Shown here: piece after piece, positions 34,801 through 46,318 of the stretch
Layout: each line of letters begins with the position of its first letter
Numbering within the stretch: the first letter of the stretch is position 1
Assembly (NCBI GenBank): GCA_000328365.1
Contig: KB294881.1
Coordinates: 297,836-361,835, forward strand
Length of the DNA: 64,000 nt
Reading direction: 5' to 3'
From: Capitella teleta
Lineage: Eukaryota; Annelida; Polychaeta; Capitellidae
Notes under the pieces: model-generated
Databases searched by the model: none
Seen by the model: the letters and a program-made list of their open reading frames with translations, nothing else
What the model was told of the DNA's origin: nothing
Made by a program: the position numbers and the translations under genes

Positions 34801-37800
34801 CTCAGTTGTTCTCGCTGTGATACCCCTGGGGGCGATTCGGCGACTCGATGGCCCCTTCTATTGTCTCAATAGCAAGTAATGGCATCATTATATCAAATAA
34901 AATGTCGCTCCTTGTCACTCTTGCATCATGGGTGTCGCGCTTGGAAGATTAGCGACCGGGGCTCCACTAATCCCAAACTAGCATAACATATCATCCATTG
35001 TGGTGTGGTCAGAATGTTTATCTGTTCATTTCACTGTTCATTTCGATATCTATCCGCCACAGAGCCATCTCTATGAATTAAGGGAGCATATGATGCACAT
35101 TTATTACACTCACATGCACGCAAGAGCCCCGTGCATGATGCGACGTAGATGTGATGCCATCTCATTTATTTTTGTGTGCTGGTGCAACGCCCCGCCACGC
35201 GCCAAGTCATGAAATACAGAAAGGCGGTATGAATGTCAATTATTTCGTAATTGACAGAGAGAAGGAATCTCGGACAGCAGCCCACCTGCAGACGACTTTT
35301 GGCACTGAGCATTGACGAATGTCTTTCTGCAAATTCGTGGACACTGATGACCACAAACCATGGTCCTTTACGTGAGATGAATACACAATGCTCTCATTTG
35401 ACTGAAATGGAAGCCGTGAAGTCAGAGAGCAGTTCAAACCAAAGGAAATGGGAGAACTCGGGCGTCATGCTTCGCGACTCAACTACACCCTTCGACACAA
35501 TTATATTGGTCACTTCTATTCATGATCCCTTATAATAGCTTTAATAGGAAACAATGTCTACGAATGAATCCAAAATGCTCCCCCCGATGTCACTTGGTAG
35601 CCTTGATTTCCCTCCACGTACAGGGAATTTACCCCTCTTCATTCCCGACTACAGCTTATCAGAACAACACCGATGCATTTCCCCTAAGAGAGGGCGAAGT
35701 AGCATTTAGCCTTTGCTGTCTCTTTCATGAATTCCTTGACGTTGCCTGCATCAAGGGACTGCCTTCCTTTGATACAAAGGTCAAGACGATGAGAAGATGC
35801 TTTTGTTGAGACTCACAAGCCATGGATGGACATTTCTTGGAAAATTCCTTAACGACGTTTGTCTCCCTATAATAATGGGGAATTTTGGTCTTATTTGAAT
35901 GCGGATTAATGAAGTGACTCTAAGCAGACTTGTTTCCTTGTAGTGAAGCAATACCCTTGATGTGCCGAGTACAATCGGAGCTAGGCATTAGTTAGACACA
36001 CTCAGACACATGTCCTTCTTGTTGGATGGATGAAATCAATTTTACACAGCCGAGCATCAAGCTAAAGTGTCAATATCAGCCGCTATCTCAAACCGCACTT
36101 GACAGACGCTCGGGTGATATGCTTTCTGCTGAGCAGCCTTAGACCCATAAAAATTCTAATTCATGGTGACACCGTGACTTCTGCTAATGCCGTTTCACCT
36201 TGCGCCCAGCCTCACTAAATCCCCGTACGTCACAGTGAATGTGCGTCTGATTCCATAAGACCCCTACAATTTCTCGCTGAGACTTTGAACTGCTGTCCCG
36301 GAAGCGACCGAAGCTAATTCTTCGGCGTTAAAATGTAACGTTCTGTGTACTTTTATTGTGATGCTGGTAAATGTTCTGTGAGGTTTGAAAGAGCCCGATT
36401 ACGCCATAAAGACACGCTAATGAGGGGAAAGACGAAATTGACAGTGAGACTTCATCACGCTGCATGACCACGTGGTACAAACCGTAAACCTCGCACCACG
36501 TTTGTGATAAATTTCCTCTGTTAAACTGCATTCTATATACATTACTTCCGAACTTACATGATTATTTTTACCATGAACATAATTATAACGACGTAGCATT
36601 AAATAAACCGGAAATAAATGGAAGTTCCATCACTGTCTTTGGTTGAGTGTGAATCATGACACTGTCTTCATTCACCTTACATTCATTCCACATTCAACGC
36701 TGAACTAAAGGAATCTCTCGTTCTTTAACAATTCCTTTTGAAGCGTGCAAATTCGTAGAAAACACTGAGGTTTTCTCTCCAGAATCCTGGATGTTTTATT
36801 CAATTTCTTAGGAAGGTGGTCACCCTGGAGAAAGTCCATCTGTCCTTTAAATAATAAAGACGAATGCTTCCAAGAGCAAAAGGTGTTCATCTCATGATCA
36901 GACTGAATAATTATAACACGCTATGATTGATTATTTATTCAGTTCTGCCGATTCTCAAGCATGTTTTTCTCTGTTTCAAGATATTATATATATCCCATCC
37001 CCGTATACAACAATTTTACTCAATATTAATGTTTCATGTATTGCACATATTGTTCCATATATATTATTGTGTTCTCTCTTTCATCGACACCGCGACACCG
37101 CTATGCATGCTAGCTGCTTAACGCATCTTTTGGGCCCCACATCCTTTCAAAACTGACACTTCCATAATTTAGTTTATATTATATTTGTATATAGATACTT
37201 GTTTTGGGGGGAAGGGGCGAGAAAAAATAACTTTCCAATAATAGAATCAAATCCATAGAACAGCATGACTTCTCCTATTCATTTCAACACATAATTATAA
37301 ATGAGTATCTAGAATTTCTAGTAATTCTAGTAATTCTATGCACTTCAAGATGACCAAGTCGTGAGAAATATTTATGACTAAATGCAAAATGTTTGCGTAT
37401 CAGATTCAAGGTGGGTTTAAGCAGCAGCCTGGGGGGGTGTTGCACTGCAGCTGGTGTTCTCGTGATTGAAGGTCGCATGCACCCTGCTGCCCTGCTAACT
37501 CCGTAGGGGTGTTATGATAGGAAGCAGATGTCCTCTCCATTGTTTCACTGCCCATTATGTCCAATAAAAAAACTCAACGCCGAGGTGTTCACGAGATGAA
37601 CTTGAACCCCGGTCAAGGGATGCGTGCAGTGGACCATTGGGGCAATGCCCTAGTGTCCCTTTTGGTCAGAATTGTACTCTTTTGTGTTCCTGGTGCTGCT
37701 CTTGTTTTTGTGTTTGAAGCTGATTCCATTGCATTGATACCAGCGCGGGAGACTGATCAGTGAAGCATCGAAGGACATTTTTTCTGATCAGAAGAACCCA

Positions 37801-38244
37801 CAGACGCCGCTCTCTGACATCACGCAACCAACGTCTGACGTCATCTTTCTCATTTTTGCTCCCCACGATTTCAGTGGAAATCTTGATCCTTGTTAATTAA
37901 ATGTCACTGACAAAGTCTGACATAGTTGCCTCTCAGATGCCATGAGCATGAATTACAATGATTCTTCGCTGTTTCTTGATTGTGTACAAAGAGAACTGTA
38001 TCATTCCTCCATGTTTTGACTTACATGAGTTACTTCTCAGGACTTAAGCCGTATATAATGATCATCGGTGAGTAACAAAGCTCCATTAGCATCCTCTCCT
38101 CGTGGATTCAAAAAATCACGTTTCCAAGACAACGCCAGGAGAGCTGTTATCCATTATCTGTGATTTTTACGCCATTTCCTAAGAATTTTGACGAACTCTC
38201 ATTCTGCCAATTCGAAGAATAGCACGTGACATGAATACCCGAAG
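31811..38244. other. intergenic, no supported gene
   Basis: AT-rich DNA. Plus-strand frames at 33175-33447, 34409-34741, 35251-35535 and 35522-35809 are open but have no domain, no convincing start and no splice partners. The frame at 34079-34297 is His/Thr-rich because of CAC/ACA low-complexity DNA. A small tandem of TTCTAGTAA lies at 37308-37340. Confidence 0.45.
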
Positions 38245-38272
38245 CACACACACACCCTCACCCCCCCCCCCA

Positions 38273-38314
<42 letters not shown>
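38245..38314. repeat. (CA)n microsatellite with C tract
   Basis: CA repeats interrupted by a CCCTCACCCCCCCCCC segment and followed by an uninterrupted (AC) run of about 20 units. Confidence 0.95.
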
Positions 38315-38315
<1 letters not shown>

Positions 38316-39926
38316 ATAGCGTATGGACCAGGGAGCATCCACGTGTGTTTTGTTTGTCTATTTTTGGTGTTTATGGTCAAAGACCGGCCGGTGATATCTC
38401 ATCACAGCCGGTAACGGCACCGACATGAAGTCCGAGCCACCTCCTCGCTTGATCTATCGGTAACTGCGAACCAAAAATAGAAGGACAACAGGACTTTTAC
38501 GCACCAGGTTTAGCTCTGGTGTCTGCACGGTTTGAGCCAAAATAATTGTCTATGATGCGAAGCTGGTCGCAGCAGATTAATGCGATGTCAGGGCGTTGGT
38601 TTGTCGTGACCTTGCCTGGTGCGCTGCAGTGTATCCGAATGCGCTCTGCTTCATGGCTAAAGTGCGTGATTCACGCTTATCTTTGAAGCCTCTGACTTGG
38701 AAGAACGCCGAATGATCATTCACACAAGCAGAGACTGCTGCATCAACGTCACATCAGAAAGCTGAAGGTGATCCGAATTAGCACCAAATGTATTGCTTAC
38801 GTTACATATGTATCCACTAAGAATGACTTTCAGCTAGAGTATATTGAACGCCATATTGGTCGCGCTCATTCGTCTCCCTGAGTGATCAGGTTGCATGTTT
38901 TTGCCTCGCATCTGATTTTACGTGTTGGGCAGAACCAGAGCAAATTAGGAAAAGCGCCATCCTTTATACCAATTGCAGGCCACGAGATAACAAGGGGGGC
39001 TCGATCCTAGGAGGCCTGATTCCTACGTGGTATAAATGGCCTTTATAAATTAGGTTAGGGTCACAAAGGCAATGCCCGTCTCTCTGTCTTATGAATACTG
39101 TTTATTATGACCACTGGGTATGCTTGAACTTCCCAGATAAAATGGATGTAATTATTGCCAGTGTAATCTACAAATATGCCCTTGTGAATGGAGATGTTAC
39201 AGAAAAGCGTGACTATCTCTTTTGTATGTTGTTGTGGTGGGTTTGTTTTTCTTGTTTTGGGTTTTTTTTTTTTTTTTTTTTTTTTTTAATTAGTGGCACG
39301 GCGTTTTCAGTTCCTTTGCTCGCGTGGGTATCCGGGGTGTTGTTTCTTCGGAATGACTCCGATGTGAACACAGGCAACGATCTCTCGCTTGTCTGGTTCG
39401 CTTGTGTTTGTCATTAGATTTGATGCCAGGCAAATTCAAGGAAACGGCTTCATTCCCGCAGTTGATCGAAATTCCTAGTTGTAGTCTAACGATTGTGTTG
39501 GTCGACATCTCAAAATATTTATTCGGAGGAATCCTCCCCACAATGATAATTAATTTAAAATTCATGCTTAATTGATGAGGACGGTGTAGAGTAACAGGTG
39601 AATGTAATTGGTGAAGCATTGGGGCATGTTGATTGTGCACTCGGAATCCGGATGACATTGTTGGGAAATACTCAAGTGATGTGATTAGATTATAGATTGC
39701 TAATGAGAGAAAACAGAGATCAAAGTAGGTCAAGTGAAACATTTACTGAGGGAGTGTTGGTGATGATGACGATGATGAAGTAACAAAATGGTTATTGCGG
39801 CTCTAATAATGAATACAAACAATGTAAGTACGAACTAACATTCAAAATAACATTTTCAACATTGAACACAGGGGTTGACTCTCGCATTCATAAATCCCAC
39901 GCATTCAAAATCTTATCAAACGAATG
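38315..39926. other. 3' flank of the DEG/ENaC gene and intergenic DNA
   Basis: This contains a poly(T) run at 39262-39288. TATA-like words (GTATAAATGGCC near 39032 and TTATAAATTA near 39044) stand without a recognisable gene after them. A minus-strand AATAAA at 39518-39523 is a candidate 3' end signal for the channel gene, about 400 bases after its stop. Confidence 0.4.
39262..39288. repeat. poly(T) tract
   Basis: About 27 T in a row, preceded by G/T-rich low-complexity sequence. Confidence 0.9.
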
Positions 39927-42900
39927 CTAAATGTCGGTATTGGCGAAATGGACACGTGGCGGTGGTATTTCTTTGTATTTTCGTGCTGCGGGCAGCGTCA
40001 TCATTCCATTTCCGTTTCCGGAATCAAGCGTCCTTGAGTGAACATATTGAAGGTCAGGAGGTTTCGTGTGCACGTGGTTATGTGAGGGAACGGGATGCGA
40101 GTGGTATAACATATCCTTGGGTGGCTGCTGAGATATTGTTTCATACTGAATCACTGGTGTTCCCCTGACTGATGAGGGCATGTCTGGACTTCGCCGATGC
40201 ATCCGTTTATTTTTCTTCTTCGTGTCTCGGCGACATATACACGATAACAACACATCAATGAACTCCACAAAAGTCAGCAAACTTGCCCCTAGATACAGCA
40301 GCAACGCGATACCAATGTCCCCTGTTGGTTAAAATAATCCTAATACTGTATCATGAAACATACGACGTACTTACTCAGGAGCATCTCAAGCGAATACGCT
40401 GAAGTCTGAACAACCTCCGAAGTACTCACTTCTGGCATTGTGACGTGTAATTCTATAAAATTTTCCCTGAAAATATACCCAAAATGATGTTATTCGTGCA
40501 CAAGTGACTCAAAGCAAACCTGAAATATTTTTTGCCAAACGTTGTTCTACGTCTGTAGTCTTCTAAATTCGATTTTAAATCTTTAAAAGATTGCAACAGC
40601 TGCCCCACACTGCCCTTTGCCACTATGGACAAATCAGTCCTGGTTGTCCATTTGGCAAAGAGTTTGTCTACATCGTCGATCTGGGTGTCCATGTCGATGA
40701 CAGCCACGTCAGCGTTCAGCAGTTCATAATATTCTCTCGGCTGTATTCGCACGGAATCCTCAGCGCTGATATCCAACATTTTAGAGTGAGTAAATATTTC
40801 CTTGAAATGCTGAATTTTCACAGGATGGTTTATCATATCAGTGACGTCATTATACAACTGGAAGTAGAAGTCTCTCACTGATGTATCAGACAAAAACGTC
40901 CTCCACAGTGAGCTAACCACCGCCTTGAACTTTCTCCACATGTCGCCTAGCTCATTGGTTTTATCGGCGATTTCACCGTAGATACCTTCCAATTCCATGA
41001 AAGCATCAACGTTAGATTTCATGAGACCAGTCTCTGCTAAAGCTGATTTGGTCACTGCGTCTTTACTGGTGTAAAGCTGGGCTTTCTGGGCGAAGATGAC
41101 GAGATTGCTGTATGCGCTAATGTACCTCGAATTCACAATGTGTTCTCTTAGTGCGGTCTCTTGTAGAATATCATTGGCCAACGACATCATTGTATGGTTC
41201 ATTTTTTTCATTCTTTCGATTTTTTCATCGATTGTCTCTCGCGCTTTGTCAATTATCTTACTCCGGAACAGAACCAGGAAGGCGTTGATCTGCCGGGAAT
41301 GCTCTACGAACTTGGCCTTTGCTACGCTGTTTGCGGTCTCATTGAGAGTATTGGTGCCGTGTACGTCTTTCAGAACATTCTTCAGAGCAAGGCAATCCTC
41401 AATGAAGCCAGCGATGTTTTCTGATAATCCGTTGTAATACATCTTAAGTTGCTCCCCGTAGTGCGAGAGAACTTCGAATGGAACTAACGAAGCATCATAC
41501 CGTCGCTCAGGGGTCACCGCGTACGAAACAATCGGCTCAGCGTTCAGCAGAGAATAATATACTTTTGTAAGGTTATCAAGAGCTTGTATTGCGATTTCCA
41601 ATTTTCCAGAGAGCTCGCTATCCGTGCTGTAGAAGATCACTTTGCGCATGATCGTTTCCGAGGTCGAGGTGAATCTCAACTGTTTGATCGAGCGATCGTA
41701 AGCAGACATGACTTCATGAAAACCATTCGCAAGGGGCTTCAAGAACTTGTCTTCCACTTCATCCCAGGCACCGATGAAACCATGTTCCAGGGTCCTCCTC
41801 AGCCCTCCCAGGGCATTATGCAAGTGGAACTTCACTCTGGGTTGCAGTTCGTCGACTGTTCGTCTCACACTCTGCGCTGAGTCTCCGAGATTGCCACGGA
41901 ATGTTTCAAAGCTGACGATGACGTCATCCAGAGTTCTGGTGACCTTGTTCAGCTGAGCTTTGTCGGTGTTGAGGACTTCCGGCGTGAACCTTGCTCGAAT
42001 GTTTTCGGCGGCGTGGATGTCCTCCTGGACTGACAGCTGGTTGATTTTGCTCTCGGATTGATCGTAGGTCGTGTCGGTAAGTTGTGAAAGAGATAGCGTG
42101 CCTTGATACTTGTGCGATAAACAGGGGCTCGGACAATTGCACTCAGCATCGGTACCTTTAAATGAATTGCAGTCAGAATTGCACAGTAGACCAAAGGACA
42201 TACCTAATGATTGAAGAGCGCAAGTAAGATGGCGGCGCATGTTGCAGATACTGGAATTATCTGTGAAGAAAAGGGGAAAATGATCATCAGTGATGCAAAC
42301 GACATCTCGGGAGAGCAGCCGCTTCGCATTATGCACAAGTTTTGCAGCGACTGCCGCCGCTTCTTACGGGAATAATTCCTTTGCTACGAGCGAAGCAGGT
42401 TTTGCTTCATTTTGCGTAAGTTCTTTGAAAGGAAGAAAGTGCGTTACTCAAAATGCTAAGGCAATTCGAGACAAGCGCCCGAAGGAAATGCGTTGCCATG
42501 ACTACCAGGCAATCTGATCAGCTTTTGTTCGCCATTATTATCGAGTGCCGATATCTCTCGCAAGCTGTGCGCCAATATGATTACGGAGTTTCTGTGACAC
42601 AAGTGTTTCCTCCGTGGGATCCATCCCACGCACCCATTGTGCGGCTAATCGCCGCTCATTGCAGCAGGTTTTACGGCTGACTCAAAGAGCCCAAATATGT
42701 TTCTTTCTCTCCTCTTTTACCTCCACAATACCATTGCGCAAAGCCATAACGCTCCATACTAGCAAATACCCTGGAATCTGATTACAAGGCATTCGAGTGG
42801 TGTTGTATTGGCACAAGAGATTCGAAGGGTTTTTTCAATACCTTTCGCAGACATCCAGTAGGGCTGGCACCCGCATTTGCCGGCGATGTCGTTCGCTCGG

Positions 42901-44568
42901 CAGGTCATTGCACACTCGCTGATGGGGGTCGCTGAGTTCACGCATTGGCCGTTTGGGGGCGCTAGTAGTTTCACCTGTCCTTTCAGAAAGAATTGCATTT
43001 CATCATGATGGTCATATGTTTTTAATTAATGGACAAGAGCTGTGGTCAACATCTACTTGAAAAATTCTTTGAAATCGGTGTCAGCCAACCTACCCTCTGA
43101 CCCAACAGCTGCACCTCCGAATGATAACCGTTGGGCAGAAGTAGAGACCCGTGGGTGTCCGCTGGAAAAGCTTGCGTTCCGTGGAAAATGGCACGGAATC
43201 CGCACCCGGGTGAGTTAGACGCGTGCGGGTTGAACTGGTTGTAGGGCGCAGGGTTTAACAGCAGTCTGAGTCCTCTACCTGCAGTGCCACACCCAAGTTA
43301 TGCAATCGCTATTATTGAAATAATAAAACTCACTTGAGAAGTTGTGAGTGAAGCAGATTCCATTGTCAGTGAGAGTAGTGGAGAAAGACGTTGTAGAACA
43401 GAGACCTGACTCTGACTGGCAGCTGTGAAGCAAAGATAAAGAGCGTTGCTTATTCAGTGAAAAAAATCTCACTGCCCCAAAGGACATCCGTGCCTTGCTC
43501 GGCCCTTGGCCTCTGTGCTCTGAGCCCAACCCAACCCGCATCACGATAAACCAACGCTGATGTCTCAAGTCAACGCTGAGATTGCATTTCTTTTTAACAC
43601 CGATGCCACGCACTCCATGTAATCCCCATGCATGCACTGATTTTAACACGACTGCAGCTGCCAAAGTAGACATACACGTGATTCTCTATCTCTCTGTGTA
43701 AGTAATAACGATGGCACTGGGAGAGGCTCACCTGACCAACACGTCGGCTATTCGATGTCCTCCAGTGGCGTACACAACCCGAGATGTCACGTTGATTTTA
43801 TTCAGTTTGGATAACGCGTTCTTCTGCTTGGGGTCTCGAGAGTAGTCGGCCAGGATGTCATACCAACCTTTCTTGTGAACTTCAGTCAGCCTAGGAACAT
43901 AAAATCAGATTCATTATCACAGGATATATGACCTCAGACCAAACTGAAGTCTTAAATCTGAAAATAAAACCTCAAACTACTAGCGAACGCAGATTTGTGA
44001 ACCGTACTTTACCAAAAGTACTCTGAGCATAATTTAAGCATTACTTTCATAATGATTTGGAGGTTGCGCCCACAAAGTCTAGCAACGCATGTGTCTCAGT
44101 GTTAGTCGGTATGTTCCTCTTACAAGCGTGATTTCCGGCACGGTCCCAGAGGGATCCGTGGCACTTTCAATGAAATCGGATTTAGATTTCCGAATGCATC
44201 CAACACAGTGCGATGCTGTTTCTTCGCTGCAGTCCGATCGTAGCAGAAGTCGTGATTACAAAATTAAATTGACAAACATGCACACTAGAATGAATGATAT
44301 AATACAATATATATATAACTATGAATGATAATTATAAGATATAATTTCAATCCCATTGCAGAGGTCAGCATTTTACCCACCTCAGTGGCTGTGATGGACA
44401 TAGAGTGACCGCAGGCAGAGGGACAGGGTCAGATGGTTGGAGGACAAAGGTGGTCATCGAGGGGTAGGCCAGGAACTTCTCTACACAATTCATCACTTGG
44501 AAAACCATCAGAGCGACCGCCACCAACAAAATTGCCGACCATATCACCCTGCCAATCAATGAAATCAT
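39927..44568 (-). CDS. DEG/ENaC-family sodium channel with giant extracellular insertion
   Basis: Eight exons on the minus strand: 44568-44381, 43890-43732, 43422-43334, 43278-43094, 42974-42842, 42260-40520, 40466-40375 and 40321-39927. They sum to 2982 bases, 993 residues, all phases matching. In order: TM1 (about 8-28, VIWSAILLVAVALMVF) then FLAYP and the VPLPAVTLCPSQP signature; VSCQSESGLC and NGICFTHNFS; VKLLAPPNGQC and the Cys-rich thumb ending CGCQPYW; CNCPSPCLSHKY (292-303); the inserted segment (about 313-825); RENFIELHVTM; TM2 with the LGAS selectivity filter (873-876) and FVEFID; a basic cytoplasmic tail. The family forms trimeric Na+ channels gated by protons, peptides or force; the gate here is unknown. 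The N-terminal His-Gly gating motif is missing from this model, so an upstream exon joined at 44548 (acceptor GGCAG|GGTG) is likely. The donor of the 1741-base exon (GTTTGC) is weak. Confidence 0.93.
40540..42080 (-). other. ~500-residue helical insertion encoded within the DEG/ENaC gene
   Basis: This part of exon 6 lies between LSLSQL and the FGKKYF/RENFIEL strand. It is open throughout and in frame with both conserved flanks. It has a single Cys (EDCLALKN), three N-glycosylation sequons (NLT, NET, NHT), few Pro or Gly, and long amphipathic stretches such as RETIDEKIERMKKMN and DVDKLFAKWTTRTDL. This suggests a helical bundle or coiled coil outside the cell. Known relatives such as ASIC1 have only about 20 residues here (the knuckle helix). 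I recognise no known domain in it. Confidence 0.8.
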
Positions 44569-45009
44569 ATGCAATGAACGTACAAGTGCAGTATATAAAG
44601 TGGTGAGTCAGGATGGGTTAGAGGCTGAGGTGGCAAGGAATAAGAGCCACCTGTGACGATGCTTCGTGTAAACACTCAAGAGAGGAACTACTAGCGGGTG
44701 TTCTTCTCAGGTGTCAGAGAAGAGTTGCAATCTCCCCGACCCAAGCACTGAGATGTTTGTATTACAACAAGAGAAGGTAAATATTCCAGAGGATGAAACG
44801 ATGGCGGCTCTGGATCATGTTGTAAATGATACCACTTTGATGTCTATGAAAATAAACACTGACTGCTTTGGATTATATCAATAACACAATAAAACTGAAT
44901 GAATGGGCAAAATGAGAGTCAGTGTGCTGTGTTGAAGCGGCTTCGTGTTGTAATCAGACCAAGGATAAGATATATGCCATGTCTTGCCTTGGCACAGAGG
45001 AAGGATAAA

Positions 45010-45294
45010 TCAGGCACAGTTGTCTTTGTTCTTATCAAAAGCGGCACATATCCCCCTCAAAGTGTCGCCCGACGCGCCGCTTCTATGCACAAACAGCTTC
45101 ATCCTCGACAATTCTTCTAAATCATTGCGACATCTGCAAGACTCTTTCGTCCAAATCTCCTTTGCATCCCCCAGCAGTGTATACAAGGATTTGTACCAAC
45201 AGGTCGTATAGTGAAGCGCCGCGAAGAAGTGACTGGTGGCCTCGGTGTGTTTTATGCACCACGGTAATCCCACCTTTTGTATGTAAATGTACAT
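45010..45294 (-). CDS. weak candidate exon upstream of the DEG/ENaC gene
   Basis: An open minus-strand stretch with protein-like composition (for example EATSHFFAALHYTTC and CRNDLEELSRMK). It lies about 450 bases upstream of the first modelled channel exon. It could be an N-terminal exon of that gene, but it lacks the expected His-Gly motif and I could not place a donor with the right phase. It may be chance. Confidence 0.15.
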   Translation of the reverse strand: MYIYIQKVGLPWCIKHTEATSHFFAALHYTTCWYKSLYTLLGDAKEIWTKESCRCRNDLEELSRMKLFVHRSGASGDTLRGICAAFDKNKDNCA

Positions 45295-45859
45295 GAATAT
45301 AACTTATAACTTCGCATATCTGTTTTCCATTTTACAATATCCGGAATATTTCTCGGATAACCGAAATAAATCCACTCCAGCAATGCATGATATTCTACCC
45401 GTCCGTTAATTCGAACGTCGGTTATGTAAGAGCGATTATATTTCTTCCGAGATGACCCAGATTAATAAATACATTAACGATAATCCCCGCCGATTGCTGC
45501 TGGGATGATAAGTCAACAACAAAACCACGCGGATCTTAATTTAATTAAGACTAAGAGCAAATACTTCTTCTGCAGACATGGCTCATCGTTGTCATTACAA
45601 GTATCACCACTCTCAAGTCCTTCTTCCTTATGCCGTATATTTGTCTCAAAAGATCGCCCACGTGGCGTGTTCAGCGTGCACATGTCAACTCGCTGTTATG
45701 TCAATTTACGAGTGCATGATTTCTCTTGTGCACCTGCAAACAATACTCATACACTCTGCAGACCATAAAGGCAAGTGTTGCACTCGATGAATTCAATTGC
45801 TCAACATTGCACTCAAGTGGTCTCTGTGGATTCCGGTGACAACCCTGGAGCATTATAAC

Positions 45860-46042
45860 TCAGTTGTGGACGAAAAATGATGTGATACAAACAAGATGAT
45901 GAGGAGGCTGATCGGTGGCAGCCAGGACCAGAAGAACAGAGACGAGATCCAAAACAGAGCCAGAATATTCGGGACCTGCTTTCACTCCAAAAATGAGCAA
46001 CAATTTCATTCCTATAATCATGAGCACCTCAGTAACAGCGTG
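45860..46042 (-). CDS. weak candidate terminal exon, hydrophobic
   Basis: On the minus strand, after a possible acceptor (CTGTTACTGAG|GTGCTC), the frame encodes hydrophobic stretches (MIIGMKLLLIFGV and SVLDLVSVLLVLAA) and ends in a stop. It could be the last exon of the gene that starts near 49.5 kb, or a chance frame. Confidence 0.15.
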   Translation of the reverse strand, partial: HAVTEVLMIIGMKLLLIFGVKAGPEYSGSVLDLVSVLLVLAATDQPPHHLVCITSFFVHN

Positions 46043-46201
46043 TGCATTGGTGTGTATATGAATGTGGCGTAAATGTTTGTATTGTTTGCACTTTTCTGTA
46101 CAAATCTCATTTATATATATATATACGTTTCTCAATCAAACAAATGCTGGTTTTAGAACTGAGTGATTATATAAAATCGCTTGTATTCAACCTTGCATGT
46201 T

Positions 46202-46318
46202 ATGGAAGAGTGGATTTGTAGTGTTTGCAAGTGGTATAAGGACAAGGCAACGATTCCAGTTGAACGAACAAGCAAGGAAGGGAACGTCGTATTAAAATGC
46301 CTCAAACACAAAGACTAA
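46202..46318 (+). CDS. 38-residue ORF with CxxC...CxxxH pattern
   Basis: The frame begins MEEWICSVCKWYKD, continues through IPVERTSKEGN and ends VLKCLKHKD then stop. The C-x2-C pair followed by C-x2-K-H has the look of a small zinc-binding motif. It has no upstream coding support and an AT-rich surround. It could be a fragment of a zinc-finger gene or transposon, a small protein, or chance. Confidence 0.25.
   Translation: MEEWICSVCKWYKDKATIPVERTSKEGNVVLKCLKHKD

Noticed and set aside
39091-39417. 108-codon plus-strand ORF
   Set aside because: The middle is a run of Phe from the poly(T) tract and there is no domain.
42134-42205. A possible 48-base intron inside the large DEG/ENaC exon (GTATGT...AAAG)
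   Set aside because: It is shorter than every other intron here, its 3' end lacks a proper acceptor tract, it is in frame and open, and it would remove Cys residues next to the Cys-rich region.
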